A stretch of DNA of 41,394 nt, taken from an uncultured Acidobacteriota bacterium (GTDB taxonomy: Bacteria; Acidobacteriota; Terriglobia; Bryobacterales; Bryobacteraceae). The notes under the pieces were generated by a model. That model saw nothing but the letters and a program-made list of their open reading frames with translations. It did not search any database and was not told the DNA's origin. The stretch covers positions 59,459 to 100,852 of the forward strand of contig CADEFT010000031.1 of the NCBI GenBank assembly GCA_902826685.1, in the 5' to 3' direction. A program made the translations under genes and the position numbers. Shown piece by piece: positions 1 through 8,332 of the stretch (position 1 is its first letter; every line of letters starts with the position of its first letter).

Positions 1-231
1 AACCTGCGCATCGCACGCGACTCCGCGCCAAGGCAGCACCGCCTCAAGCCTCCTGCGGCGCCACGCCTCAAAGCCGCCGATTGAAGCCCAAAGATTCGAA
101 ACCTGCCCATCGCACGCGACTCCTCGCCAAGGCAGCACCGCCTCAAGCCTCCGGAGGCGCCACGCCTCAAGCCGTCGATCGAAGCCCAAAGATTCCGCTC
201 ATGCCCATCGGAGCCGCGCATCGCACGCGAC
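1..231. repeat. Tandem repeat, about 99 bp period, two full units and a partial third
   Basis: Two units start at 1 and 100 with nearly identical sequence: each has the landmarks AACCTG, CATCGCACGCGACTC, AAGGCAGCACCGCCTCAAGCC, CACGCCTCAA and GAAGCCCAAAGATTC in the same order. A third, degraded copy keeps only the CGCATCGCACGCGAC landmark near 217-231. The array runs off the left edge, so its true copy number is unknown. It lies just beyond the 3' end of the minus-strand propeller gene. The second unit contains the 12-bp palindrome GCCTCCGGAGGC. There is no constant-repeat/variable-spacer pattern, so it is not CRISPR. I see no convincing reading frame in it; function unknown. Confidence 0.85.
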
Positions 232-298
232 GCCTCTCGCCTGGCGGCGCTCTGCGTCAACGCCGCCTGCAAGCTCCGGTATTTCTGAAATCGGGCCG

Positions 299-2320
299 TC
301 AGCGATTGAGATCGAACCGGGCCAGATAGCTGTCGCCGCGCCCCGCCTGGCTCCCTTGCGCCGCCGACGGCGTTACCGGCACCGACGGCGAGATCGACGT
401 GCCGCCCAACAGCACGTTCCCCGCCGCGTCAATCACGATCGAATACCCGATATCGGTCATCTCGCCGCCATAGTAGCTCGAATAGCCGATGCTGCCATCG
501 GCGTCGAGCCGCGTCACGAACGCGTCCATGAACCCGCGATTGGCCGTCTGAAGCGCATCGCGCAACGGGAAATTCCGCGAGATCGTGTACCCGGTAGTGT
601 AAAGGCGTCCCTGCGCATCCGACGTCAAGGAGTACACCACGTCATCCTGCTCCCCGCCCAACAGCGTCGAATACGTAATATCCCCGAAGCCGGGCGTCGC
701 CAGGTTATAGCAGGAAACGAACCCATCGGCCGCGCCGCGATTTCCGGTCTGCGGCGCCCCGTTGGTGGTGGGGAAATCCGTCGACAACGTATAGCCTCCC
801 ACGCACACACCCCAACGGCTGTTCAGCGAAATCGAGGTACCCACATCCAGCCCCGCGCCGCCGATATAGGCCGCATAGAGCAAACCCGCCAATCCCGGAC
901 GCCCCAAATCGAGGCGCGCCACAAAGGCATCGCCGCGCGGATTGCGATCCTGCTGGCCGCTCGAAATCGGAAAATCGCCCGAGGCCGTGAAGCCGGCCAG
1001 ATAAACCCCGCCATCGGGCGCCACCGCCACTCCCGCCACGCTATCGGAACTCGATCCGCCGAAGTAGGTCGAGTACACCATCGGCTGCCCGCCCGGTGGC
1101 GTGGAGGCATTGATCAGAAAGAAGAAGCCTTCCTGGCCGCCGCGGCTGGTCGGCTGCACCGGGTTGCCGGTGGTGGGAAAATCCTCGGACGTCGTGGTGC
1201 CGCCGACATAGACGTTATTGCCGTCGGTGACGACCATCGACTGCGCCACGTCGGTATTGCTGCCGCCCACGTACGTGGAGAAATAGAACGCCTCCGTTCC
1301 CGCTACCTGCGTGTTCAGGTAGAGGACGAACGCATCCCCTTCGCCTTTGCGATTGGCCTGCGCGCTGGTGCCGAGCACCGGAAAATCGTCGGAGTAAGTG
1401 ACTCCCGCCACATACAGGTTGCCGTCGCGGAAGGCGATGGCGCGCGCCTCGTCGTTCCCGCTGCCACCCAGGTACGTTGTGAACAGCAGCGAATCGGATC
1501 CGGTGGCGTTCAGGTTCAGCTTGGCGACGAAGATATCGGTGGCGCCAACCGGGGCGTCCTTGACCGGGCCGCCCACCAGCGGGAAGTTCTGCGACACAGT
1601 GGACCCGGCCACCCACACCGAACCATCCGGAGCCGTCGTTACCGCGCGCACCACATCGCCGTCGCTGCCGCCGAGCAGGGTCGAATACACCAGCACCGGA
1701 TCGATCAGCAGGGGCCGCGCACGGTCGTAAGCGCCCAGCACGATCCGCACCTCATCGCCTTCGATCGCATATCGCGCCTCGATCCGGCGGCCATCCTGCG
1801 TCGCCACCGGCTTATGCTGCGTAAGCTCGTCCGTCAGAATCAGATCCCCGGCACGCGAAAGCGCCGGCTTGGCGCCGGTGAAATGCAGCCGGATGTGGGA
1901 AGGATCGGCGCCGGGCGCGACCAGAAAATCATGCTCCACACTGCGGTCTTTGCCGTAGTAAACGACATCGATCCCCGGATAAACGCCGCGATAGAGAACC
2001 TTGGCATACTGCGCGACCCCATCGCGCCACCCGGCGGCGGTCCGCCCCGTGAGGTAGGTCGCGCGCGCCGCGAACGGTTCGACTCCCTCGATCGCCGGAT
2101 GTGCCAACGATCCTTTGAGCGTCATGCGCACGGAGCCCCGCCCCGCCGCGACCACCATTCCGGTCTCCGTCAGAAAAAGTTGATAGGCGGCCGACCGCGC
2201 GCGGAACTTGACGGCGGCGTCAAGCTGTCCGGCATTCTGTTCGAACCGTAAGGGAAGCGAGGGCAGAGCGGCTGAAAGCGCGCAGGGAAGGAGCAGCGAA
2301 AGAAAAGAGCCAAACTTCAT
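299..2320 (-). CDS. Secreted SBBP-repeat beta-propeller protein
   Basis: This is a 673-residue exported protein of unknown role, probably on the cell surface. Residues 1 to about 18 form a signal peptide (MKFGSFLSLLLPCALSAA). An N-terminal domain follows, starting near LRFEQNAGQLD and containing the VEHDFLVAPGADP and LIDPVLVYSTLLGG landmarks usual in these proteins. From about residue 205 there are seven copies of the SBBP signature, an aromatic/Thr-rich strand ending in GGS..D (for example STYVGGSNTD, STYFGGSSSD, AAYIGGAGLD), each followed by a GxTxSxDFP strand, which fits a seven-bladed propeller. The ATG at 2320 is preferred over an upstream GTG at 2335 because it starts directly at the signal peptide. 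Such proteins are common in Acidobacteriota. Ligand unknown. Confidence 0.88.
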   Translation of the reverse strand: MKFGSFLSLLLPCALSAALPSLPLRFEQNAGQLDAAVKFRARSAAYQLFLTETGMVVAAGRGSVRMTLKGSLAHPAIEGVEPFAARATYLTGRTAAGWRDGVAQYAKVLYRGVYPGIDVVYYGKDRSVEHDFLVAPGADPSHIRLHFTGAKPALSRAGDLILTDELTQHKPVATQDGRRIEARYAIEGDEVRIVLGAYDRARPLLIDPVLVYSTLLGGSDGDVVRAVTTAPDGSVWVAGSTVSQNFPLVGGPVKDAPVGATDIFVAKLNLNATGSDSLLFTTYLGGSGNDEARAIAFRDGNLYVAGVTYSDDFPVLGTSAQANRKGEGDAFVLYLNTQVAGTEAFYFSTYVGGSNTDVAQSMVVTDGNNVYVGGTTTSEDFPTTGNPVQPTSRGGQEGFFFLINASTPPGGQPMVYSTYFGGSSSDSVAGVAVAPDGGVYLAGFTASGDFPISSGQQDRNPRGDAFVARLDLGRPGLAGLLYAAYIGGAGLDVGTSISLNSRWGVCVGGYTLSTDFPTTNGAPQTGNRGAADGFVSCYNLATPGFGDITYSTLLGGEQDDVVYSLTSDAQGRLYTTGYTISRNFPLRDALQTANRGFMDAFVTRLDADGSIGYSSYYGGEMTDIGYSIVIDAAGNVLLGGTSISPSVPVTPSAAQGSQAGRGDSYLARFDLNR

Positions 2321-2417
2321 AGAGACCCGTATCACGTATAGGTTAGCAACACCGGATGCGTTCTAGCGAGAGACGCCGCCCGCCCCGTTCCGGTTTCGAC
2401 GGCGAGGCAAGACAACC

Positions 2418-2936
2418 CTATCGCAGGAACAGCAGCGTGGCTGCCGCGATCACCACCCCATGCGGCATTGTGAGCGCGTCGGGATGGCGGATATCCAATC
2501 TCTCCCGCTTCAGATGAGGGGCCCGCCCCTGCGCCAGTTCGGCCACAATGAAGCCCACGTTGCGCAGCGTGCCGCCCAGCCGCCCACGGCCAATCGCCAA
2601 CGCCAGCGCCGCCACCCCGCCCAGCAGGCTCGTCACCAGAAACACCAGCAGCCAATTCATCGGACCCAGGAAAGCACCCACCGCCGCCATCAGTTTTACG
2701 TCGCCGCCACCCATGGCGCGGATCGCGAAAAGAGGCACATAGATCGCCAGCGCCACTGCGATTCCGCCAGCCGCCGCCTTCAATCCTTCGAATCCGCCAA
2801 GCCAGATCTGCAGCGCAAAACCGGCCGCCACGCTTGGCAGCGTCAACCAGTCCGGAATCCGGCGCCGGCTCCAATCGAAAACCGCCGCCAGGATCACCAG
2901 GGCCGCCAGCGCCCACCGTATCTCCGTCGCGATCAC
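2418..2936 (-). CDS. Prepilin peptidase, A24 family (short CpaA/TadV type)
   Basis: This is an inner-membrane aspartic protease that would remove the leader from type IV pilin-like or type II secretion pseudopilin precursors. The 172 residues are mostly hydrophobic, with about five to six membrane segments. The two catalytic Asp motifs are visible: FDWSRRRIPDWLT near residue 20 and MGGGDVKLMAA (GxGD) in the middle. It lacks the N-terminal methyltransferase domain of PilD, as CpaA/TadV-type enzymes do. The start is the GTG at 2936: its first bases overlap the TGA of the upstream reductase gene (GTGA), and a GGAGG lies about 4 to 8 bases ahead. Translation is therefore probably coupled to that gene. 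A pilC/gspF gene lies 2 kb away at 5021. Confidence 0.87.
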   Translation of the reverse strand: MIATEIRWALAALVILAAVFDWSRRRIPDWLTLPSVAAGFALQIWLGGFEGLKAAAGGIAVALAIYVPLFAIRAMGGGDVKLMAAVGAFLGPMNWLLVFLVTSLLGGVAALALAIGRGRLGGTLRNVGFIVAELAQGRAPHLKRERLDIRHPDALTMPHGVVIAAATLLFLR

Positions 2937-3961
2937 GCCGCCTCCGCCCTCTCCGGAATGTGGCCCCATTTTTCGAGATCGGCAGCGGCTTCGAGGATCG
3001 TCGTCTCCACCGGCCGGAACGCCAAGCCCAATTCCCGCCGGATCTTCGAATTGTCGAAAACCGGCTTCCGCCCGATGTGCGTGCTTAAGTAGTCGCGCAC
3101 GCCTTTGGGCTGCAGGTAGGCCCCGGCGCGCACGATCCAGTTGCCCACCATCCAGTCGAGCGGCGCCCGCGGCAGCCTATGATTCCCGTACCCGTTGGCC
3201 CGCAACAGCGCCACCACCTCGCGCATTCCAACCGTCCGGTTGGCGCACAGATAGCGCCCGCGCGCGTCCATCCGTTCCATCGCCAGCACATGGGCCCTCG
3301 CCACGTCGCGCACATCGACGAATCCCCAGGCGATATCGAGAATGCCGGGGTAAGCGCCGTTCAGCATGTCGGCCAGCACTTTGTTCGACGTATTCAATTC
3401 AGGCGTCAGCGAGGGGCCCGCCACCAGAAACGGGTGGATGGCGACCATCTGAAACGACGGCCGGTGCTCCTCCACGAACTTCCAGGCCTCGCGCTCCGCC
3501 ATTGTCTTGGAGTAGTAGTAAGGATTGCGAAACTCCGACGATTTCGTGTTCCAGTCGGCTTCGGTCAGCACGTGCGCCTTGTCCGGCTCATCGGTAAGCG
3601 CGGCCATCGATGAGGTCAGCACCACGCGCTTCACCCCGGCCTTGGCCGCCGCCTCCAGCACATGACGCGTCCCGGCAATGGCCGGCTGCAGCAGGTCCCG
3701 CTGAACGTCTTTCGGAGTCAGCACATAAGGACTGGCCGTGTGAATCACCACTTCACAGCCGCGGCAAGCCAGATCGAAATCGCCCTGCCGCAGAAGATCC
3801 GCTTCGACGATCTCCAGCCGTTCCACTCCCGGCATCTGACGCAGATGGCCGGCGCCACGGCTCGAGCGCACCGTGCCACGCACGCGGTATCCGGCCCCGA
3901 GCAGTTGTTCCACGACCCAGGAAGCGATGAAGCCGCCCGCGCCCGTAACCAGCACCCGCAT
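2933..3961 (-). CDS. NAD(P)-dependent epimerase/dehydratase (dihydroflavonol reductase-like SDR)
   Basis: This 342-residue extended short-chain dehydrogenase probably reduces or epimerises a sugar nucleotide or small carbonyl substrate in the cytoplasm; the substrate is not evident. The N-terminal Rossmann motif VTGAGGFIAS binds the cofactor. The catalytic Ser lies in LTSSMAAL and the YxxxK pair in YYYSKTMAERE, near residues 150 to 155. The IHTASPYV segment and overall layout match the DFR/cinnamoyl-CoA reductase branch, where residues after the first beta strand often prefer NADP. Its TGA overlaps the GTG of the prepilin peptidase gene, so the two form a coupled pair without an obvious functional link. 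Confidence 0.88.
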   Translation of the reverse strand: MRVLVTGAGGFIASWVVEQLLGAGYRVRGTVRSSRGAGHLRQMPGVERLEIVEADLLRQGDFDLACRGCEVVIHTASPYVLTPKDVQRDLLQPAIAGTRHVLEAAAKAGVKRVVLTSSMAALTDEPDKAHVLTEADWNTKSSEFRNPYYYSKTMAEREAWKFVEEHRPSFQMVAIHPFLVAGPSLTPELNTSNKVLADMLNGAYPGILDIAWGFVDVRDVARAHVLAMERMDARGRYLCANRTVGMREVVALLRANGYGNHRLPRAPLDWMVGNWIVRAGAYLQPKGVRDYLSTHIGRKPVFDNSKIRRELGLAFRPVETTILEAAADLEKWGHIPERAEAA

Positions 3962-4261
3962 AACTGGCAGCCTAACAGAGTGGAGGTATCGGTGTCGCGC
4001 GAAGACATATCGCTACAAATATAGTGGGATGTGTCTCGGCTTATACGACCACCACTTTCGTGCCAGTCCAGCCGCAAACCCAGGCGGCGTCGGCGTATAC
4101 AGGTCCGCACTAGCCACCGTCACCGATAGGAGTATGCCTATCGGTATACTACTACGTATGTCTTTTTAGTCGAAGCCCTGTGTTGCTTACGTATTAGGCC
4201 TTACGATATCATCCACAGGAAGGCGTACATCGATACGTCGAAATACGGAGGGCATCCCGAA
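3962..4261. other. 300-bp intergenic region between divergent genes
   Basis: No gene is supported here. The DNA is visibly richer in A+T than its neighbours and should hold the promoters of the reductase (minus) and the PEP-CTERM gene (plus). It contains one clear inverted repeat at 4122-4145, described separately, and several short TACG-rich palindromic words around 4150-4240. I could not pick a convincing -35/-10 pair. Confidence 0.6.
4122..4145. promoter_or_regulatory. Inverted repeat, possible operator
   Basis: Two perfect 9-base arms, ACCGATAGG at 4122-4130 and CCTATCGGT at 4137-4145, are separated by 6 bases. The site lies about 117 bases before the PEP-CTERM start and 160 bases before the reductase start, in the shared upstream region. 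There is no following T-run, so a repressor or activator site is more likely than a terminator. No regulator can be assigned. Confidence 0.45.
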
Positions 4262-4900
4262 ATGAAGACTTTCCTGGCGGCGCTGGCGTTAGCGTCCGCC
4301 TCTCAACTAATGGGCTCGGCAATCTGTTCCTTAGAATGCCTTACCAGCACTGATACGAACCAGCAACTGTGTGTACCTGCGGCGGCGGAATATTCGCTCT
4401 CGGCTCTCGACCTCGGCGGCGGACTTGTTGGCCTGAAGTTCACGCACGCTGGAGCGTTGGCAACGGCTATGACCAACGTGTTCATCAGCGATGCGACGAA
4501 CCTGGTCACCGGTTTTGCGAACGGACCGTGGACGTCGACCGGCGTTCTGTTCGACACCGGTGGACCTGGCATCGCGGCGGGGACCACCCTGCCGGCCGGC
4601 TTCGTCACCGAATTCCAGGCGCAATCGGGCGTCAACGGTTCGATGGGACCCGGTGAAAGCGTGACCCTGCAGATGCAGTTGGCCGGCGGCAAGTCGTTTG
4701 CCGACGTCAACAGCGCGCTGCTCAGCAAGAACTTCCAGGTGATCATCCGCGTGGCAGGCATCGGTGGAGCCGATCGTGGCGCCTACATGGCCTGCACCGG
4801 TTGCGTCGATGCGGCGGACACGGTGCCGGAACCGGCCACGCTCGCCATGCTCGGCGCGGGCCTCATGCTGATCGGTTGGAAGGGTAGAGTTCGTCGGTAA
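4262..4900 (+). CDS. PEP-CTERM sorted exported protein
   Basis: This 212-residue protein is exported and probably processed by an exosortase, then attached to the surface or exopolysaccharide. A signal peptide covers residues 1 to about 19 (MKTFLAALALASASQLMGSA). The middle is Gly/Ala/Thr-rich with few charged residues and contains several Cys. The C-terminus carries the canonical sorting signal: VPEPATLAMLG, a hydrophobic segment, then the basic tail WKGRVRR. The ATG is preceded by GGAGGG at 4247-4252, 9 bases away. It is transcribed alone and ends in its own terminator. No exosortase gene is present in the window. The core domain is not recognised. Confidence 0.9.
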   Translation: MKTFLAALALASASQLMGSAICSLECLTSTDTNQQLCVPAAAEYSLSALDLGGGLVGLKFTHAGALATAMTNVFISDATNLVTGFANGPWTSTGVLFDTGGPGIAAGTTLPAGFVTEFQAQSGVNGSMGPGESVTLQMQLAGGKSFADVNSALLSKNFQVIIRVAGIGGADRGAYMACTGCVDAADTVPEPATLAMLGAGLMLIGWKGRVRR

Positions 4901-4922
4901 GACTCTCAATCGGAGTCGGATC

Positions 4923-4961
4923 AAGCCCCGGGGAGGAAACTCTTCGGGGCTTCTTCTTTTT
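4923..4961 (+). terminator. Rho-independent terminator after the PEP-CTERM gene
   Basis: AAGCCCCG at 4923-4930 pairs with CGGGGCTT at 4945-4952 across a 14-base loop, and the T-rich tract TTCTTCTTTTT follows directly. It lies 22 bases past the stop codon. Confidence 0.85.
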
Positions 4962-5020
4962 GCCCTCCACGTTCCGCCCCCGCCGCCCGTCATTACCGTC
5001 AGAACGAATCGTTTTCCCTC

Positions 5021-6253
5021 ATGGCCGAGTTTCTCCTCAAATACGCCGACGCGCGCGGACAGATCAAGGAACAGGTGGCGGAAGCCGATTCCGAGCGTGA
5101 GCTGCGCGACAAATTCGCCCAGCAAGGCTTCCTGATCTACTCCATCCGGCCCACCGGCAAGTCTCTGGTGTCTTCGCTCACCGTAGGCGGCGGGAAGAAG
5201 AAGATCAACCTGGAGAAGTTCCTGATCTTCAATCAGCAATTTCTTACACTTGTAAAAGCTGGCCTGCCCATTCTCAAGTCCTTGGATTTGCTCGCTGACC
5301 GGCTCACCGATCCCAAACTCGGCAAGCACGTTCAAACGGTTCGCGATGAGGTCAAGAACGGCGCGTTGCTGTCGGACGCTTTTGCCGCCGCGGGCGTGTT
5401 TCCGCCCATCTATGTAACGTCGATCATGGCTGGTGAGAAGTCCGGCGCTCTGGTGGAAGTTCTCGAACGTTACATTGGCTACCAGCGCATGAGCATGTCC
5501 GTCAAGAAGAAGCTGCTGTTGGCGCTCATCTATCCCGCCGTGCTGACGGTGCTCGTCTTCGGACTCATCATCTTCATGGTGACATATGTAGTACCTCAGT
5601 TCTCCACCCTTTACAGCGGCCTTGGGGCACAGCTTCCCGCGATCACCGAATTCCTCATCGCCTTCGGCATGACAGCCCGGGAATACCTTTTTCCTATTTT
5701 TATAGGATTAATTGCCATCGTCACTGGACTGCGCTTCTGGGCTCAAACGGAATCGGCCAAGGAAATTCTCGACCGCTGGAAGCTCAGCACCCCCGTACTC
5801 GGCACCATCTGGGTCAAGTATCAGGTGGCGCAGCTCTCGCGAGTGCTCAGCACGCTCCTGCTCGGCGGCATTCCGCTGCTGCAGGCTCTGGAAACCGCAT
5901 ACTCATCGGTCGATTCCCGGCTCTTGCGTAAATCGCTCGAAGCCGCTCGCCGGATGGTGAAGGAAGGCCAGCCGCTCTCGCGATCCCTTCAAAGCACCAA
6001 GATTTTTCCGCCCCTGGCCATTGACATGATCGAGGTCGGGGAATCGACGGGCGCCCTGCCGTCCATGCTGAACTCGGTAGCCGAGTTCTACGAAGAAGAC
6101 GTCTCGACACAGATGACGGCCACGCTGTCGCTGATCGAGCCCGGCATCATGATCTTCATGGGCGGCTTCGTGGCTTTCGTCCTCGTCGCCCTGTACCTGC
6201 CCATCTTCAGCCTGTCGGATTCCCTTGGCGGCGGCAGCGGCCCGCCGCAATAG
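5021..6253 (+). CDS. pilC: Type IV pilus / type II secretion inner-membrane protein PilC/GspF
   Basis: This is the polytopic platform protein that couples the cytoplasmic assembly ATPase to pilus or pseudopilus growth. At 410 residues it has the usual family length. It has two T2SSF domains: about residues 68-190, with FLIFNQQFLTLVKAGLPILKS-type sequence and the membrane segment near 170-190, and about 270-395, with VAQLSRVLSTLLLGGIPL and a C-terminal membrane segment. The MAGEKSG and IEVGESTG motifs, one per repeat, mark the internal duplication. The neighbouring ATPase, pilin and secretin genes are absent, so this is an orphan copy apart from the prepilin peptidase at 2418-2936. Whether it serves pili or secretion cannot be told. 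Confidence 0.93.
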   Translation: MAEFLLKYADARGQIKEQVAEADSERELRDKFAQQGFLIYSIRPTGKSLVSSLTVGGGKKKINLEKFLIFNQQFLTLVKAGLPILKSLDLLADRLTDPKLGKHVQTVRDEVKNGALLSDAFAAAGVFPPIYVTSIMAGEKSGALVEVLERYIGYQRMSMSVKKKLLLALIYPAVLTVLVFGLIIFMVTYVVPQFSTLYSGLGAQLPAITEFLIAFGMTAREYLFPIFIGLIAIVTGLRFWAQTESAKEILDRWKLSTPVLGTIWVKYQVAQLSRVLSTLLLGGIPLLQALETAYSSVDSRLLRKSLEAARRMVKEGQPLSRSLQSTKIFPPLAIDMIEVGESTGALPSMLNSVAEFYEEDVSTQMTATLSLIEPGIMIFMGGFVAFVLVALYLPIFSLSDSLGGGSGPPQ

Positions 6254-6260
6254 CGCGCCG

Positions 6261-7460
6261 ATGCACCTGCTGCTCGCTTCCACCACGGCCGGCTATCAGA
6301 CTCGCGCGTTCGCCGCCGCCGCCGGCACGCTCGGTGTACGGCTCACCCTGGCCACCGATCGCTGTGAGCATCTCGATGACGCCCTTGGCGCGGTGCCGGT
6401 GAAACTCGACGATCCGCATCGCTACGCCGAAGCCCTTGAGGCGCACGGCCCGTTCACTGGGGTGGTCGCGCTCGGCGATCGCACCACGATGCTCGCCGCC
6501 GTACTGGCCGAGCGCTGCGGCCTCCGGTTCCATCCGCCCGCCGCCGTCGACGCGGCCGGATCGAAGTACCTCACTAAGGAGCGTTTTCGCGCCGCCGGTA
6601 TGACCCTGCCCCAATATCGCCGCTGGGCTGTCGAAACGAACCCAGGCGAAGCGGCGGCAGTCACTGCTTATCCCTGTGTTTTGAAGCCGTTAGCGATGAC
6701 CGGAAGCCGCGGCGTGATTCGCGCCGACGATGCCTCGGGCTTCGTCGCCGCTTTCCACCGTATCCGCGCGCTGCTCGAAGCGAAGGACCGCTACATCCAG
6801 GTGGAAAGCTTCATTCCCGGCGAGGAGTTCGCCATCGAAGGTCTTGTCACCGGCGGGCGCCTGCGCGTGCTCGCTCTCTTCGATAAACCCGATCCTCTGA
6901 ACGGTCCGTATTTCGAAGAGACCATCTATGTCACGCCCTCCCGTCAACCGGCCGCCACGCAGCGAGCCATCGTCGAGGAAGTCGAGCGTGGCGTGAGCGC
7001 CCTCGGTCTCACCGACGGACCCATCCACGCCGAGGCGCGCGTCAACGGCGGCGGCGTCTATGTGCTCGAAATCGCCGCGCGTCCCATCGGAGGGCTCTGC
7101 GCCCGCGCGCTGCGGTTCACTGGAGGCATGCCGCTCGAAGAGCTGATTCTGCGTCATGCGCTGGGCCAGGACACCGGCGCCTTTGAACTCGATCCGGCGC
7201 CATCCGGCGTGCTGATGATTCCCATCCCCCGCGCCGGCATCTACAAAGACGTGGCGGGTCTCGAAGAGGCTTCGGCCGTCGATGGCATCGAAGAGATCCG
7301 CATCACCGCCAAGGAAGGTCAATTGCTGCGTATGTTCCCGGAAGCGTCCAGTTACCTGGGGTTCGTCTTCTCGCGCGGGCCGCGCGCCCTCGCCGCCCTG
7401 CGCGACGCTCACCGCCTGCTGCGATTCGATATCGCGCGTGAACTCACGCAGGGTGTATAG
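6261..7460 (+). CDS. ATP-grasp carboxylate-amine/thiol ligase-like protein
   Basis: This 399-residue cytoplasmic protein has the ATP-grasp fold. Such enzymes activate a carboxylate as an acyl-phosphate and join it to an amine or thiol. An N-terminal Rossmann-like part (MHLLLASTTAGYQTRAFAAA) is followed by ATP-binding elements: KPLAMTGSRGV near residue 147, VESFIPGEEFAIEG near 180, and the metal/ATP site HAEARVNGGGVYVLEIAARP near 255-275. The C-terminal domain resembles that of L-amino-acid ligases. I use the ATG at 6261, 7 bases after pilC stops, because a start at 6225 would overlap pilC and add only low-complexity Ala/Arg. The next gene follows after 11 bases. Substrate unknown. Confidence 0.85.
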   Translation: MHLLLASTTAGYQTRAFAAAAGTLGVRLTLATDRCEHLDDALGAVPVKLDDPHRYAEALEAHGPFTGVVALGDRTTMLAAVLAERCGLRFHPPAAVDAAGSKYLTKERFRAAGMTLPQYRRWAVETNPGEAAAVTAYPCVLKPLAMTGSRGVIRADDASGFVAAFHRIRALLEAKDRYIQVESFIPGEEFAIEGLVTGGRLRVLALFDKPDPLNGPYFEETIYVTPSRQPAATQRAIVEEVERGVSALGLTDGPIHAEARVNGGGVYVLEIAARPIGGLCARALRFTGGMPLEELILRHALGQDTGAFELDPAPSGVLMIPIPRAGIYKDVAGLEEASAVDGIEEIRITAKEGQLLRMFPEASSYLGFVFSRGPRALAALRDAHRLLRFDIARELTQGV

Positions 7461-7471
7461 TTGCTAGCGGA

Positions 7472-8326
7472 ATGCTCAAGATCAGCAACTACTCGTTGAA
7501 CTATGCGCGCCAGTTGGCGGCGGGCCGCCTCACCATCGAGGACTTCCTGTCGCTCTGCCGGAAAATGGGCATCGAAGGCGCCAGCATCCATCTGAACAAC
7601 CTGCCGGAATTTTCCACCGGCTACCTCAAGCGGATCCGCCGCGCCTATCTCGACCGCAATCTGTCGATGTCGATGTTCACGGTCTCCACCAATTTCGGCC
7701 GGCCGCGGCCGGAACACCGCGCCGAGTTCGAAAAGGCGCAGCAGGCCATCCGCATCGGCATGTTTCTGGGCGCGCCAATTCTGCGGGTATTCGCCGGCTC
7801 GCCGCCGGACGAACCCGGCCGCGCCGAAGCGTTCGAACGATCGGTGGAAGGCATTCGCCGCGTGGTGGAGGAAGCGGCCGAAGCCGGAATGCCGGTCGGG
7901 TTGCAGAATCACAATCACGGAGCGCTATGCCGCACCGGCGAAGAGTGCATGCGCTTCATCAAGATGGTGAATCATCCGAATCTGACGTTCCTGCTCGACA
8001 CCGGGCAGTTCGCGGGGTCGAAAGGCGCAAGCGCCGAAGCGTCCACGCCCGATATGAGAAGCGCCGAATACATGGAAAGCATCCGCATCACGGCGCCGGC
8101 GGCGCGCCACGTGCGCGTGAAATTCTACAATCCGCGCCCCGATGGCAGTGAGCCCTATCTGGACTACGACCAGATCTTCAACATCCTGCGCGGAGTCCAC
8201 TACGAAGGCTGGCTCGATATTGTGTATGAGCCGGGCCGCGGCAAAGGCGACCCGGGCGAGGATATCGGCACCGCCATGCCGCGCATCGTCGCCTTTCTGC
8301 GCTCGAAGGCGCAGTGCCGAGCCTGA
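7472..8326 (+). CDS. Sugar phosphate isomerase/epimerase-type TIM barrel (AP endonuclease 2 family)
   Basis: This 284-residue protein has the xylose-isomerase-like TIM barrel (Pfam AP_endonuc_2). Members are metal-dependent isomerases or epimerases acting on sugars, inositols or hydroxypyruvate. Barrel-strand motifs are visible: LRVFAGSPPDE, GLQNHNHG with metal-binding His/Asn, TFLLDTGQF, HVRVKFYNP and LDIVYEPG with the terminal metal-ligand Glu. It has no signal peptide. It starts 11 bases after the ATP-grasp gene and probably shares its transcript; a TATAGT word at 7455-7460 could add an internal promoter. The exact substrate cannot be read from sequence. Confidence 0.85.
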   Translation: MLKISNYSLNYARQLAAGRLTIEDFLSLCRKMGIEGASIHLNNLPEFSTGYLKRIRRAYLDRNLSMSMFTVSTNFGRPRPEHRAEFEKAQQAIRIGMFLGAPILRVFAGSPPDEPGRAEAFERSVEGIRRVVEEAAEAGMPVGLQNHNHGALCRTGEECMRFIKMVNHPNLTFLLDTGQFAGSKGASAEASTPDMRSAEYMESIRITAPAARHVRVKFYNPRPDGSEPYLDYDQIFNILRGVHYEGWLDIVYEPGRGKGDPGEDIGTAMPRIVAFLRSKAQCRA

Positions 8327-8332
8327 AGCTCC

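Noticed and set aside
1..231. Possible CRISPR array
   Set aside because: The whole 99-base unit is repeated; there is no short constant repeat alternating with unique spacers. The same applies to 9721-10018.
356..2251. Long plus-strand open frame (631 codons) opposite the propeller gene
   Set aside because: Arg/His-rich translation with no domain, exactly antisense to a gene with signal peptide and seven repeats; typical for high-GC DNA.
4160..4200. Sigma-54 type promoter ahead of the PEP-CTERM gene
   Set aside because: A TTGCT word is present near 4184, but the GG element expected about 10 bases upstream is missing.
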